Notes: generated from the letters alone by a model not told the origin. Counted from the first letter of the stretch, positions 50,191-60,488 are shown. The stretch is DNA of 64,000 nucleotides from Microbacteriaceae bacterium (GCA_024645175.1 JAHEGB010000001.1:62001-126000), one strand, 5' to 3'. Numbers and translations are program-made.

Positions 50191-51452
50191 TGCTCTACCT
50201 TCCGGCGATTGCTTTTGGTCGCTTTGCGCGAGTCGCCATCAGGCGGTTTCGCCCAGGCGGCGGTTCAGCCCTGCCCGGATTGCTGTTGAGCAAGGTTGCT
50301 CCAAAACTTCTCGCCAAGTCATTGCGTTCTTTTCCTCAGGGATTGGTCGTAATCACTGGTTCGGCCGGCAAGTCGACAACAACAAAAATGGTTGTTGCAA
50401 TAGCTCGAGCTCATGGTCTTCACGTGTTCACGAACCCGTCAACCGCAAACATTCGTCAGGGCTTCTTCTCTGCGATTATCGAGCGCAGCAATCTGTTTGG
50501 GCGAATTCCTGGTGACATTGCAATTCTCGAAATGGATGAAGGTCACGCCGAGTCAATTACCGCCGAGGTTGCGCCTCGCATCGTCACGCTTTTGAATGTT
50601 CTCGAAGACCAGCTCGATAGATTCGTTGACCCCGCTTTGGTTAGAGAAAAGTTGGCCGAGGTTGCAGATCGAGCAACCCAAACTGTATTGCTGAACGCCG
50701 ATGACCAGAACATCTTGCTCATCGACAAAGAGAAGCAATTAGCCGAGAAGCAATTCTTTGGCATCGCTAGCAATGTTCTAGGCGAATCTGATCTCGGTGT
50801 AGCGCCAACTTATTTGTCGGAAATTGCTCGACCGAAGGTTGCTGCCGAGGTTGCTAATCTCAACGGCAAACGCTGCACCGTGCACATTGCAGAACGTGAG
50901 GCGATTTTCGATTTGCCAAATCGCGGTATGCACTATGCTCTCGACGCCGTAGCCGCGCTCAGCACAGCGGCCAGCATTCTTGGCGACCAGTTTGACTTAG
51001 AACTCGCAGAGCGTGTGTTGAACGAGCTACCTCCCGTTTTCGCCAGGGGAGAGACCGTGACAATCAATGGTCAAGAGGTCGAATTCGTTCTAGTTCAGAA
51101 TCCAACCTCGTTTCAGCTCAACCTCGACAATCTCGATTTGCCCGTTGAGCGCTTGATGATTGCTATCGGTCGAGATGTTCATGACCCTTCGTGGTTGTGG
51201 ACCGTCGACTTTTCAAAGTTAAGTCGGGTTGATGTCGTAAGCGGATACAACTGCGCAGAAATTGCACTTCGCCTTGCCTACGAGAACGTCGAAATGGACT
51301 TCGTCGACGAAGACCTATTTGTCGCTATCGACAATTTCTTGGCTTTGCCAGCGCCAGCAGCTGGGGTCAAGACCGTTCTATTTTCTGCTGACGCAATGCG
51401 ACGCCTTAGAAGGCACCTTGGCTTCACGAGCCCTGACGAGGTTGAGCGATGA
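50190..51452 (+). CDS. murT: Mur ligase family protein MurT
   Basis: VVITGSAGKSTTTKMV, NPSTANIRQGFFSAI, EMDEGHAESI; adjacent gatD. Confidence 0.92.
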   Translation: MLYLPAIAFGRFARVAIRRFRPGGGSALPGLLLSKVAPKLLAKSLRSFPQGLVVITGSAGKSTTTKMVVAIARAHGLHVFTNPSTANIRQGFFSAIIERSNLFGRIPGDIAILEMDEGHAESITAEVAPRIVTLLNVLEDQLDRFVDPALVREKLAEVADRATQTVLLNADDQNILLIDKEKQLAEKQFFGIASNVLGESDLGVAPTYLSEIARPKVAAEVANLNGKRCTVHIAEREAIFDLPNRGMHYALDAVAALSTAASILGDQFDLELAERVLNELPPVFARGETVTINGQEVEFVLVQNPTSFQLNLDNLDLPVERLMIAIGRDVHDPSWLWTVDFSKLSRVDVVSGYNCAEIALRLAYENVEMDFVDEDLFVAIDNFLALPAPAAGVKTVLFSADAMRRLRRHLGFTSPDEVER

Positions 51453-52072
51453 TTCGTCTTCTTGAGCTTTACCCAGAGCACCTCAACCTAAACGGCGACC
51501 GCGGAAACTTGTTGGTTCTTCAGCGCCGACTCGAGTGGGCTCAGGTTCCGGTGCAGACTTTCGTTCACCGGGCCGGCCAGCCTATGCCAGCAACGCGACC
51601 AGACTTCGTTTTGCTCGGTCACGGATCACCGGCAGCCTGGCGTCAGGTTTACGGTGATTTGGCTCGCATCGTGCCTCAACTCGAACAGTGGATGACCGAG
51701 GGTACACAGGTCTTGGCCGTCTCGAGTGGTTTTGCTGCTCTGCACGGATTGGTCAAGGGCTTGAAGTCATCGATTGATAGACGCGAGAGAACTTCAAAGT
51801 TCGTTGAGGTTTCGATTGGTGATCAAAGTGTTGTTGGTTACCTGAACAGTGATCTTGAATTAGAGCCATTTTCGCGTATCGAAAATCTGATTGGCACGCT
51901 ACTGCACGGGCCAGTTCTGGCGAAGAACGTTTGGCTAGCAGACGAAATTATCGAGAAGTTCCTAGTGGCAAAACCAGAATTGGTTCAAACGCTACAAGTT
52001 GAGAAATTCGAACAGGTTGCTAAGTTTGCAAGCCAAGCAAGCGAACTTGCAAGCGAATTAGCGCGAGAGTAG
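51449..52072 (+). CDS. gatD: Type 1 glutamine amidotransferase GatD
   Basis: LLELYPEHLNLNGDRGNLLVLQRRLEW; ATGA overlap with murT. The usual nucleophile-elbow Cys is not obvious (VSSGFAALHG). Confidence 0.85.
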   Translation: MIRLLELYPEHLNLNGDRGNLLVLQRRLEWAQVPVQTFVHRAGQPMPATRPDFVLLGHGSPAAWRQVYGDLARIVPQLEQWMTEGTQVLAVSSGFAALHGLVKGLKSSIDRRERTSKFVEVSIGDQSVVGYLNSDLELEPFSRIENLIGTLLHGPVLAKNVWLADEIIEKFLVAKPELVQTLQVEKFEQVAKFASQASELASELARE

Positions 52073-52273
52073 CTTCTCAGTCTCGTCGTGCCAGTTGAGA
52101 GCGATTGGCTCAAGAGCTTCGCGCTTTTCGTTGCCGTGGTGGCCACAGAACAAGAGTTCACCGGTTGCTAGCTCAACTCGAATGTAAGCCTGAGCTCCGC
52201 ACTCATCGCAGCGATCTGCAGCGGTCAGTTCGGTAACTTCTTCTGGCTCTTGTTCGATTTCAGTTGATTGCAT
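52058..52273 (-). CDS. Small zinc-ribbon protein (DUF7455-like)
   Basis: AADRCDECGAQAYIRVELATGELLFCGHHGNE; start at ATG 52273 with SD GGAAGGA. Confidence 0.8.
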   Translation of the reverse strand: MQSTEIEQEPEEVTELTAADRCDECGAQAYIRVELATGELLFCGHHGNEKREALEPIALNWHDETEKLLSR

Positions 52274-52413
52274 GTAAATTCCTTCCGGTGCATCTATCTC
52301 AACACAGACATGCGACAAAACAGTCCCATTGACACTCGATTTCGCTAACAGAGAATTTTTCACGTGCCGTGTAAATCCAAGGCTTCGAAGCCCGTCGCAG
52401 GTAGCATTGCCGG

Positions 52414-54495
52414 GTGTCTAAGAGCGAATATTCAGCCCGCCATCTCTCGGTTCTAGAGGGACTCGAGGCCGTTCGCAAGCGCCCCGGAATGTACATCGGT
52501 TCCACCGATTCGCGCGGTCTCATGCACTGCCTCTGGGAGATCATTGACAACTCTGTTGACGAAGCGCTTGCTGGTCACGGCAACGACATTTCAATCGTCT
52601 TGCACAAAGATTCGAGCGTGGAGGTTCGCGACAAGGCTCGAGGAATCCCCGTCGACATAGAACCAAAAACTGGCCTCTCAGGTGTCGAGGTAGTTTTCAC
52701 CAAGCTGCACGCCGGTGGAAAGTTCGGCTCGGGTTCATACGCTGCCTCGGGTGGTTTGCACGGTGTCGGTGCCTCTGTTGTCAACGCTCTGTCTGAGCGC
52801 CTAGACGTCGAGGTCGATCGCGACGGCAAGACCTATTCCATGTCTTTCAGACGTGGCGAGCCAGGTATTTTTGACGACTCTAAGGGCATCAAGCCAAACA
52901 ACCCGTTCAAGCCTTTTGAAGACGGATCGATTCTTCGAGAAGTTGGCAAGGTTGCGAAGAACACAACCGGAACCCGTGTTCGCTACTGGTCTGACCCACA
53001 GATTTTCATAAAAGACGCCAATTTCAGCATGGCAGATCTGACCGACCGTGCGCGACAGACAGCCTTCTTGGTGCCTGGTCTAGGCATCAACATCGATGAC
53101 CAACGCTCTGGAAAATCTGAGAAACAGGAATTCAAGTTTGCCGGCGGCATCGTCGAATTCGCGAACTACCTTGCAAAAGATGCCGCGCTCACGTCAACTT
53201 GGCGTCTTTCTGGCAGTGGCGACTTTACAGAAACTATTCCGGTGCTTGGCGAAGATGGCAACATGGTTAGTCGCGAGGTTTCTCGCAACTGCGAGGTAGA
53301 CATCGCAGTTCGATGGGGAACCGGTTACGACACCGAGATCAAGTCATTCGTAAACATCATCGCGACGCCTAAGGGCGGCTCTCACATCGCAGGTTTCGAG
53401 CAAGCTCTACTGAAGACTCTTCGCGGCCACATTGAAACCAACTCTCGCAAGCTAAAAGTTGGAAACGACAAGGTTGAGAAAGAAGATATTCTCAGCGGAC
53501 TCACGGCGGTCGTTACGGTTCGTCTTGCAGAGCCTCAGTTCGAGGGCCAGACCAAAGAGGTTCTCGGCACGCCTGCAGTAAAGAACATCGTTTCTAACGT
53601 CATCACGAAGACACTAAACGAGCGTTTCAACAGTTCAAAACGCGACGACAAGGCTCAATCGGCTCTTCTTCTAGAAAAGATTGTTGCTGAGATGAAGTCT
53701 CGAGTCTCGGCCCGTGCGCACAAAGAAACCCAGCGTCGCAAGAACGCTCTCGAGAGTTCATCTCTGCCAAGCAAGTTGGTTGACTGCCGCACTTCAGAGA
53801 CTCTCGTCAGTGAACTCTTCATTGTTGAGGGTGATTCGGCTCTCGGAACTGCCAAGCTTGCTCGCAACAGTGAGTACCAAGCGTTGTTGCCGATTCGCGG
53901 AAAGATCTTGAACGTTCAAAAGGCTTCTGTTTCAGACATGCTGTCTAACACAGAGTGCGCGTCTATCATCCAGGTAATTGGCGCTGGCTCTGGCAGGTCT
54001 TTCGATATCGAGATGGCTCGCTACGGAAAAGTCATTTTGATGAGCGATGCCGATGTCGATGGTGCGCACATTCGAACATTGCTGCTAACCCTGATCTATC
54101 GCTACATGAAGCCACTTCTAGAAGATGGTCGCGTTTATGCTGCTGTGCCGCCGCTTCACCGTGTTGAGGTCATAAACCACGGCAGCAAGGCAAATGAAGT
54201 GATTTACACCTACTCGCAGGCTGAGCTCGAGAATCTGCTCACGAAGCTTGAGAAGGCCGGCAAACGCTATAAAGAGCCAATTCAGCGCTATAAGGGCTTG
54301 GGCGAAATGGATGCAGATCAGTTGGCCGAGACAACCATGGATAGGTCGAGGCGCACACTTCGACGAGTGAACATTCTCGATGCCGAATTTGCAGAGAAAA
54401 CTTTTGAACTACTAATGGGCAATGAAGTAGCGCCGCGACGTGACTTCATCGTTGACTCGGCAGACAGCTTCGAACGCGAAAGAATCGACGCCTAA
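52414..54495 (+). CDS. parE: DNA topoisomerase (ATP-hydrolysing) subunit B, ParE/GyrB family
   Basis: YSARHLSVLEGLEAVRKRPGMYIGST, GGLHGVGASVVNALS, FIVEGDSALGTAKLARN, DADVDGAHIRTLLLTL; GTG start. Confidence 0.9.
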   Translation: MSKSEYSARHLSVLEGLEAVRKRPGMYIGSTDSRGLMHCLWEIIDNSVDEALAGHGNDISIVLHKDSSVEVRDKARGIPVDIEPKTGLSGVEVVFTKLHAGGKFGSGSYAASGGLHGVGASVVNALSERLDVEVDRDGKTYSMSFRRGEPGIFDDSKGIKPNNPFKPFEDGSILREVGKVAKNTTGTRVRYWSDPQIFIKDANFSMADLTDRARQTAFLVPGLGINIDDQRSGKSEKQEFKFAGGIVEFANYLAKDAALTSTWRLSGSGDFTETIPVLGEDGNMVSREVSRNCEVDIAVRWGTGYDTEIKSFVNIIATPKGGSHIAGFEQALLKTLRGHIETNSRKLKVGNDKVEKEDILSGLTAVVTVRLAEPQFEGQTKEVLGTPAVKNIVSNVITKTLNERFNSSKRDDKAQSALLLEKIVAEMKSRVSARAHKETQRRKNALESSSLPSKLVDCRTSETLVSELFIVEGDSALGTAKLARNSEYQALLPIRGKILNVQKASVSDMLSNTECASIIQVIGAGSGRSFDIEMARYGKVILMSDADVDGAHIRTLLLTLIYRYMKPLLEDGRVYAAVPPLHRVEVINHGSKANEVIYTYSQAELENLLTKLEKAGKRYKEPIQRYKGLGEMDADQLAETTMDRSRRTLRRVNILDAEFAEKTFELLMGNEVAPRRDFIVDSADSFERERIDA

Positions 54496-54498
54496 ACA

Positions 54499-54516
54499 AA
54501 CAGCTTTGTTGCTGTT
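54499..54516. terminator. Small hairpin between convergent parE and parC
   Basis: AACAGC-TTTGTT-GCTGTT. Confidence 0.4.
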
Positions 54517-54528
54517 CATCCATGTTGA

Positions 54529-56946
54529 TTAGGCAGTGCCTATCGCTCCGATTGAGCTAGAAATCTTTGTTCCGCTGGCGTCTCGCTTTGAAAGCTCGAG
54601 ATCTAGGTCAATTGGTTTTCCGTCAACGGTGGCTACGAGCGCGTCTGCTGGGCCAACCCAGGCAAAATAGAGCTGGTCTTCGTTTCTAATGAACTTTTGA
54701 GCTCTCACGCCACCGGTTGCGCGGCCCTTCGCCGGAAACTCAGAGAGTTCACTGACTTTCGCGCTACCCGAATCGGTTCCGGCTAGCGCGCTCGAATTGT
54801 TAGCCGCGGTAACCACAACAGATTCTGGGCTAACGGCATTGAAATAGATAGCGTGCGCATCTATTGCAAGATTGATTCCGGCAACGCCGGCAGCGCCGCG
54901 ACCCTGAGGTCGAACGGTATCAACCTTGAATCGAAGCAGTTGCGCATCGTTCGTTACAAAGATGAATTCTTGCGAATCGTTGGCATTGCATGCACCAATT
55001 AGTTCATCGCCAGTCTTCAACGCAATGATTTCAAAGTCATTCTTGGCCGGCCATTCAGGCGAGACTCGTTTGACGGTTCCAAACTTGGTTCCGATTGCAA
55101 GCTCAGCCGTTTCGCTAAGTTCAAATGCGTGCAGCAGGCGTTCCTTCTTGCCAAGAGCCAAGAAGTCTGAAGCCTTCGCTCCGCTGGCAAGATCAGTTGG
55201 GTCGACTACGGCCGGAATGTCTGCCACGTGTACGCGAACGATTCGCCCGGCGCTGGTGACAAAGCCTATGTCGCTACGGGTCGAGGTTTTAATTCGATTC
55301 GCAACGGCGTCGTGCCTCTTTCGCTTTGAACCGACAACGACAGTCATTTCGTCGGTATCAATGCGCGAAATCAGACCGCTTGTCGTAACGCGAACAATGC
55401 TAGGAGAGTCGGCCAGCTGGGCATCCATGCCTGCAATCTTCGAGACCGCAACGGGTTTGATTTCTTCGAACTCTGAGATCAAAGTGGTTCTGCGAGCGTC
55501 GCCATATTTCTCTGCGACTTCTGAGAGCTCGTTTGAAACAACTTCGTTGAGCGCCTCTTTTGTCGAGAGAATTCGCTTGAGTTCTTTGATATCGGCGAGC
55601 AGTTGCTTCTTCTCGGTTTCAAGTTCGATCTGAGAGAACTTGGTTAGACGTCGCAAGCGCAGCTCAAGAATATATTCGGCTTGCAACTCAGAAAGGTCGA
55701 AAACCTGGCGCAGTTTGGTTCGCGCTTCTTCGACTTCATCGCTCGTGCGAATTACTTGGATTACTTCATCGATGTTCAGAACCGCAACCAACAAGCCCTC
55801 GATGAGGTGAAGTCTTGCTTCTCTCTTGCCCAACCGGTTGGCGGTGCGGCGTCGAATAACGTCTATGCGGTGAGTCAGATAGACGCTAAGCATGTCTTTT
55901 AGACCAAGGGTTGCCGGCCTGCCGTCTACAAGAGCGACGTTGTTGATGCCGAATGAATCTTCCATTGGCGTGAAACGGTAAAGCAGGTCTAGAACAACTT
56001 GAGGGTCGAATCCGGTTTTGAGTTCGATAACCAGTTTCAGTCCGTTGGTTCGGTCGGTTAGGTCAGTGACGTCGGCAATGCCTAGGAGTTTCTTGGCATT
56101 GACGCCATCCTTGATCTTCTCGATGACTTTCTCAGGGCCGACAAGATATGGCAACTCGGTTACGACCAAGCCAAGCTTTCGAGCTGAGACGCTCTCTACC
56201 GATACTCGAGCGCGAGTCTTGAACGAGCCTTTGCCGGTCTCGTAGGCGTCTTTGACACCGTCTAGGCCCATGATGATGCCACCGTTCGGCAGATCTGGCC
56301 CAGGAACAAACTTCATCAGTTGCTTGGTGGTTGCATCTGGATTGGCCAAGAGGTGTATCGCTGCCGCGACTACCTCGCGAAGATTGTGAGGAGGCATGTT
56401 GGTTGCCATACCTACGGCGATTCCAGAAGATCCGTTGACTAGAAGGTTCGGAAACGCAGCCGGAAGAACCTCTGGCTCAGTGAGTTGAGCATCGTAGTTT
56501 GGCTTGAAGTCAACCACGTCTTCGTCAAGGCCATCGTTCATGAGCAACGCCGCGCTTGAAAGTCGAGCCTCTGTATACCTAGCAGCTGCCGGTCCGTCGT
56601 CTAGGCTTCCGAAGTTTCCGTGCCCGTCTATCAGCGGAACGCGAAGCGTGAAGGGCTGAGCCATGCGCACTAGTGCGTCATAGATGGCTCCATCTCCATG
56701 CGGGTGAAGCTTTCCCATTACCTCGCCAGTAACGCGAGCAGACTTTACGTGCCCGCGATCTGGCCTAAGTCCCATTTCGCCCATTTGATAGACGATTCTG
56801 CGGTGCACCGGCTTGAGGCCGTCACGAGCGTCTGGAAGGGCACGCGCATAGATAACCGAATAGCTGTATTCAAGAAATGAGTCCTGCATCTCCTTGGTCA
56901 GGTCGATGTCGAGGATTTTCTCGGTTGGGTTTTCTGCGCTACTCAT
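54529..56946 (-). CDS. parC: DNA topoisomerase (ATP-hydrolysing) subunit A, ParC/GyrA family
   Basis: [63 protein letters not shown]. Confidence 0.9.
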   Translation of the reverse strand: MSSAENPTEKILDIDLTKEMQDSFLEYSYSVIYARALPDARDGLKPVHRRIVYQMGEMGLRPDRGHVKSARVTGEVMGKLHPHGDGAIYDALVRMAQPFTLRVPLIDGHGNFGSLDDGPAAARYTEARLSSAALLMNDGLDEDVVDFKPNYDAQLTEPEVLPAAFPNLLVNGSSGIAVGMATNMPPHNLREVVAAAIHLLANPDATTKQLMKFVPGPDLPNGGIIMGLDGVKDAYETGKGSFKTRARVSVESVSARKLGLVVTELPYLVGPEKVIEKIKDGVNAKKLLGIADVTDLTDRTNGLKLVIELKTGFDPQVVLDLLYRFTPMEDSFGINNVALVDGRPATLGLKDMLSVYLTHRIDVIRRRTANRLGKREARLHLIEGLLVAVLNIDEVIQVIRTSDEVEEARTKLRQVFDLSELQAEYILELRLRRLTKFSQIELETEKKQLLADIKELKRILSTKEALNEVVSNELSEVAEKYGDARRTTLISEFEEIKPVAVSKIAGMDAQLADSPSIVRVTTSGLISRIDTDEMTVVVGSKRKRHDAVANRIKTSTRSDIGFVTSAGRIVRVHVADIPAVVDPTDLASGAKASDFLALGKKERLLHAFELSETAELAIGTKFGTVKRVSPEWPAKNDFEIIALKTGDELIGACNANDSQEFIFVTNDAQLLRFKVDTVRPQGRGAAGVAGINLAIDAHAIYFNAVSPESVVVTAANNSSALAGTDSGSAKVSELSEFPAKGRATGGVRAQKFIRNEDQLYFAWVGPADALVATVDGKPIDLDLELSKRDASGTKISSSIGAIGTA

Positions 56947-56985
56947 GTTCTCTGCTGTTTTGCTGCCTGTGGCAGACTTCTTTCA

Positions 56986-58116
56986 ATGACTTCGATGCTA
57001 CCCGCGATACCCTCAGCTTTCGGGAATCTGAAAGATGTGTTTCGCAGCGCTCAGAACTCAGTTCTCGGGCAAGAAAACGCTTTCGCGCTGCCAAAGGTGA
57101 GCTCAGCAATCGTGGTGATGGTCGATGGTCTCGGTGCCAAGAACCTAGAAGCGTCGCAGCGATACGCGCCATTTCTGTCATCTGCCAGTCAGTCGACTAT
57201 TTACTCTGGATTTCCGTCGACAACTGCGAGCAGCATTACGACTTTCGCTACAGGAGTTTCAAATAGCGAGCATGGATTATTCGGCTACAAGATTTTCGAT
57301 CGTAGCCGGCAAGAATCGGTGAACCTGCTCTCTGGAATAGACAAGTATTCAGTGCTGGATTACCTAAAAGTTGAACCAATCTCGACCGAAACTTTGTGCC
57401 AAGTTCATGCCGTTACCTTGCCCGAATATGCCGATTCTGGTTTCACTCGAGCAACAATGCATAACGCCCAACATCACTTTGCCAACTCGATTTCTGATCG
57501 CCTTGAAAAGGCTGCACTTGTAGCAGAAGTCGATAATTCGCTCGTTTATGTCTATGTGCCAGAACTCGACCAAGCGGCTCATCGGTTTGGCGTAGCAAGC
57601 ACCGAGTGGCTTTCGCTTCTCTCAGAGCTTGACGTTCAAATTCAGCGTTCGTCATCGCGACTTGCCGATGGCATTGGAATGCTCGTGACATCTGATCACG
57701 GCATCGTTAATGTCGATAAACAAAACCATATCTACCTAGACGATTTTGCTGAATTGAATGATATGTTCCTTGACGTAGCCGGAGACCCAAGGGTTGCTTT
57801 TCTCTACCTTCAAGACCCTTCTCGAGTTGAGGTCATAAGGCAGTTTTTGGCCGAGCGCGTTGCAAGCTCTGCTGTCGCGTGCACACCAGATGAGCTAATC
57901 AACGCAGGGTATTGGCAAGATTCGCTTTTGCAAGACGAGGATCTATTGCCTGACCTAATTGTTTTAGCGACGGCTGAGGTTGCCATTTACCACCGCCAAT
58001 TCGCGAAGGCAAACAGCATGAAAATGGTTGGTCAACACGGCGCGCTTTCTCAAGAAGAAATCAGCATTCCGTTGATTCGATTGGGAACCTATTCGTCTTC
58101 GCTCTTGGTTCCCTGA
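56986..58116 (+). CDS. Alkaline phosphatase/nucleotide pyrophosphatase-superfamily protein
   Basis: VVMVDGLGAKNLE, GFPSTTASSITTFATGVSNSEHGLFGY, VTSDHGIVNV. Confidence 0.88.
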   Translation: MTSMLPAIPSAFGNLKDVFRSAQNSVLGQENAFALPKVSSAIVVMVDGLGAKNLEASQRYAPFLSSASQSTIYSGFPSTTASSITTFATGVSNSEHGLFGYKIFDRSRQESVNLLSGIDKYSVLDYLKVEPISTETLCQVHAVTLPEYADSGFTRATMHNAQHHFANSISDRLEKAALVAEVDNSLVYVYVPELDQAAHRFGVASTEWLSLLSELDVQIQRSSSRLADGIGMLVTSDHGIVNVDKQNHIYLDDFAELNDMFLDVAGDPRVAFLYLQDPSRVEVIRQFLAERVASSAVACTPDELINAGYWQDSLLQDEDLLPDLIVLATAEVAIYHRQFAKANSMKMVGQHGALSQEEISIPLIRLGTYSSSLLVP

Positions 58117-59111
58117 ACTATTTCATCAAAGCTCGGAATGCTAGGCCTTCCGTTGCGACGAGTTGGGGCAGGCTTTGGCTCGTAGTCTTCTGCGGCATCC
58201 TGCTGTCGGTCTAGTGGCTCTGAAGCTTGAGGCTCAGCAATAACTTCAATCGACTGGGTAGCTGTTGTCGGTTCGGGCTGTTCTGCCTGGCGATTAGAGC
58301 GTTCCTCGCGCTTTTTCTTGAGGGCATCAAGTAGGTCGGTTGTAGTTGAAAGTTCTTCGCGGTCAACTTCAGGTTCTGCAACTCGATTTGACATGGCCAC
58401 TTCACTCGATCTTCCAATTGGAATTGCAGTTTCTACAAGTTGCGTGTCAGCAAGCGATTCAGTTAAGTTCTTCGCGGGTGGTTCAATCGCAGGTTCAGCA
58501 TTGATTGGCTCAAGTGTCGGAGCTGGCTTCAATTTTGCGTAAGAGGTTTCACCAAGAGAGTTTTGTGTTGAGAGTGTGATTGCTGTCTCGTTTTCTGGTG
58601 AAAGAAGCAGTCTCTTCGGGTCGAAAGACCAGGTTGCAGCGCCAGGCTGACCTTCGCGTTCGAATTGAATAGATACCAGCCACTGGTGATTCTCATCGCG
58701 AACTGCCGACCATTTGCTTTCAGCGACTCCGCTTGCTTCGAGTCGACTGGCGATAATTTCACCAAACTCGATGTGGCTAATGTCGTTGTAGCGATCACCA
58801 GCAATTGAAATGCGCACGCTAAGCGCGCTAGCAATTACGTGGGTTAGTTCGTCTAAGACTGGTGCAGCAAATTTCTCTATGTAGCTGCGTGGGTCGCCTG
58901 ACTTTGAAACAAGTTCATCTACGGTTGCTCCAGAGCGAATCTCGGCTTGAATTTCGCGGGGTGAAAGTTGCACTGATGAAGTCATTCGAGATGCAGAGCT
59001 CTTGATGGCATTGCGAAGCGAGTCGTCGATGTGCACTTTGAATTGTTCGCCGGTCAATGATTCGAGCAGCAGATATTCGCCGTCGTTGCCATTCAGCCTT
59101 AGCTCAGTCAT
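58089..59111 (-). CDS. sepH: Septation protein SepH (DUF3071)
   Basis: MTELRLNGNDGEYLLLES..GEQFKVHIDDSLR; REIQAEIRSGATVDELVSKSGDP..YIEKFAAPVLDE. Confidence 0.9.
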   Translation of the reverse strand: MTELRLNGNDGEYLLLESLTGEQFKVHIDDSLRNAIKSSASRMTSSVQLSPREIQAEIRSGATVDELVSKSGDPRSYIEKFAAPVLDELTHVIASALSVRISIAGDRYNDISHIEFGEIIASRLEASGVAESKWSAVRDENHQWLVSIQFEREGQPGAATWSFDPKRLLLSPENETAITLSTQNSLGETSYAKLKPAPTLEPINAEPAIEPPAKNLTESLADTQLVETAIPIGRSSEVAMSNRVAEPEVDREELSTTTDLLDALKKKREERSNRQAEQPEPTTATQSIEVIAEPQASEPLDRQQDAAEDYEPKPAPTRRNGRPSIPSFDEIVQGTKSEDE

Positions 59112-59291
59112 GACCCGCTCCTTCGTTTGCCAAAAGTTTGCCACTGCAATCCTGAATATTCTTGGATTTAGTCGGGCGAGTGTTGCGGCATTTATAAGAA
59201 ATATGGCTAAACTCGGCGTGGATTGTTTGCTATTTCATTCATTTGGATGCAAACTATGCACGCTTGAGTTGAACTTACTGAAAGGTAGCGA

Positions 59292-59579
59292 ATGGCCGCC
59301 GATTACGATGCACCCAAAAAGACCGACGATGATGCCGAGTCACTGGATGCCATCAAAGAGCGCTCAGCGCCGACTTCGACAGCTTCACTAGATGCAGAAG
59401 AAGTAAGCATCGATGAAGATCACGACCGTGAAAACCTCATTGACGAAGCACTAAACGTGATGGTCGTTCCTCCACAGACCGACGAATTCACCTGCTCTGA
59501 ATGCTTCATTGTTAAGCACAAGTCGATGCTCGCTAAGAAAAAAGGCAAGTACGGCGACGTTTGCTTAGAGTGCGCCTAA
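59292..59579 (+). CDS. DUF4193 domain-containing protein (C-terminal zinc-ribbon-like Cys pairs)
   Basis: VVPPQTDEFTCSECFIVKHKSMLAKKKGKYGDVCLECA. Confidence 0.88.
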   Translation: MAADYDAPKKTDDDAESLDAIKERSAPTSTASLDAEEVSIDEDHDRENLIDEALNVMVVPPQTDEFTCSECFIVKHKSMLAKKKGKYGDVCLECA

Positions 59580-60028
59580 CCGTTCAGTAGCTCTACTAAT
59601 TCGCTGGCTCGTCGAGTAGATATCAGCAGGTATGGTGTTGGGTCTTCAACATCGGTGACCTCAATTTTCACTAAGCCTGGTAAACCGCTCTTCAGTGCCA
59701 AAAATGCTCTCGAGTCGAGATTTGAGCCTCGCTCGGTGAACTGGTCCTGGGTGCTCACAGAGACGGCCTTGCCGAGTGCCTTGCGCGGAATCAGGGCGTT
59801 ACCGATTCGCAGAAGGTCGGATGTGACTGCAATCGTTCGAGTCGTGAATATGCGAATTGCAATCGATGCCAAAGTCAGAACTATCGATGTAACAAGCCCG
59901 ATTTGATCGTTGATCGGAGCAAAAACAAGCCACACGGCCGGTGCAATCAACAAGTTCGGCAAGAACGAACTGAGGTTGGCAATCTGAAACTCTCGGTAAA
60001 GCGTGGTCTGTTCTTCTGATTCGGCCAT
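59576..60028 (-). CDS. DUF3093 domain-containing membrane protein
   Basis: Two TM helices, LRIGNALIPRKALGKAVSV, DPTPYLLISTRRASELVELL. Confidence 0.85.
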   Translation of the reverse strand: MAESEEQTTLYREFQIANLSSFLPNLLIAPAVWLVFAPINDQIGLVTSIVLTLASIAIRIFTTRTIAVTSDLLRIGNALIPRKALGKAVSVSTQDQFTERGSNLDSRAFLALKSGLPGLVKIEVTDVEDPTPYLLISTRRASELVELLNG

Positions 60029-60053
60029 GAACTTAGACTACGCTCTTAGTCTG

Positions 60054-60488
60054 ATGAGAGACCTACCCGTTCTAATCGTGACTTCTGGCGATGTGCCTAA
60101 ATACGCGCAACCTGGCGACGCCGGTGCCGACCTTCGCAGCAGTCAGGCAATCGTGATTCAACCAGGCGAGCGCGCAACCGTATCAACCGGAATGGCTATC
60201 GCGCTTCCGGCTGGATATGTCGGGCTTGTGCACTCGCGAAGTGGCCTAGCGGCGAAGAACGGAATCATGGTTCTTAACAGCCCAGGAACGATCGATGCGG
60301 GTTACCGAGGCGAAATCAAGGTGACACTTTTGAACACGGATAAATCCCAACCATTTGAAATCAAAGTTGGCGATCGAATTGCCCAGCTTTTAGTTCAACA
60401 GGTTGAACAGGCCAGATTCATTCAGGTCGAATTCTTGCCAGACTCAAACAGAGGCGATGGCGGCTTTGGTTCGACGGGAGTGCACTAG
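60054..60488 (+). CDS. dut: dUTP diphosphatase
   Basis: PGDAGADLRS, VHSRSGLAAKNGIMVLNSPGTIDAGYRGEI, RIAQLLVQQ, GDGGFGSTG. Confidence 0.96.
   Translation: MRDLPVLIVTSGDVPKYAQPGDAGADLRSSQAIVIQPGERATVSTGMAIALPAGYVGLVHSRSGLAAKNGIMVLNSPGTIDAGYRGEIKVTLLNTDKSQPFEIKVGDRIAQLLVQQVEQARFIQVEFLPDSNRGDGGFGSTGVH

Noticed and set aside
52414-56946. Whether the parE/parC genes are instead gyrB/gyrA
   Set aside because: Convergent isolated arrangement and N-terminal sequence favour topoisomerase IV, but family-level HMM scoring would be needed to exclude gyrase; labelled as the family with moderate certainty.
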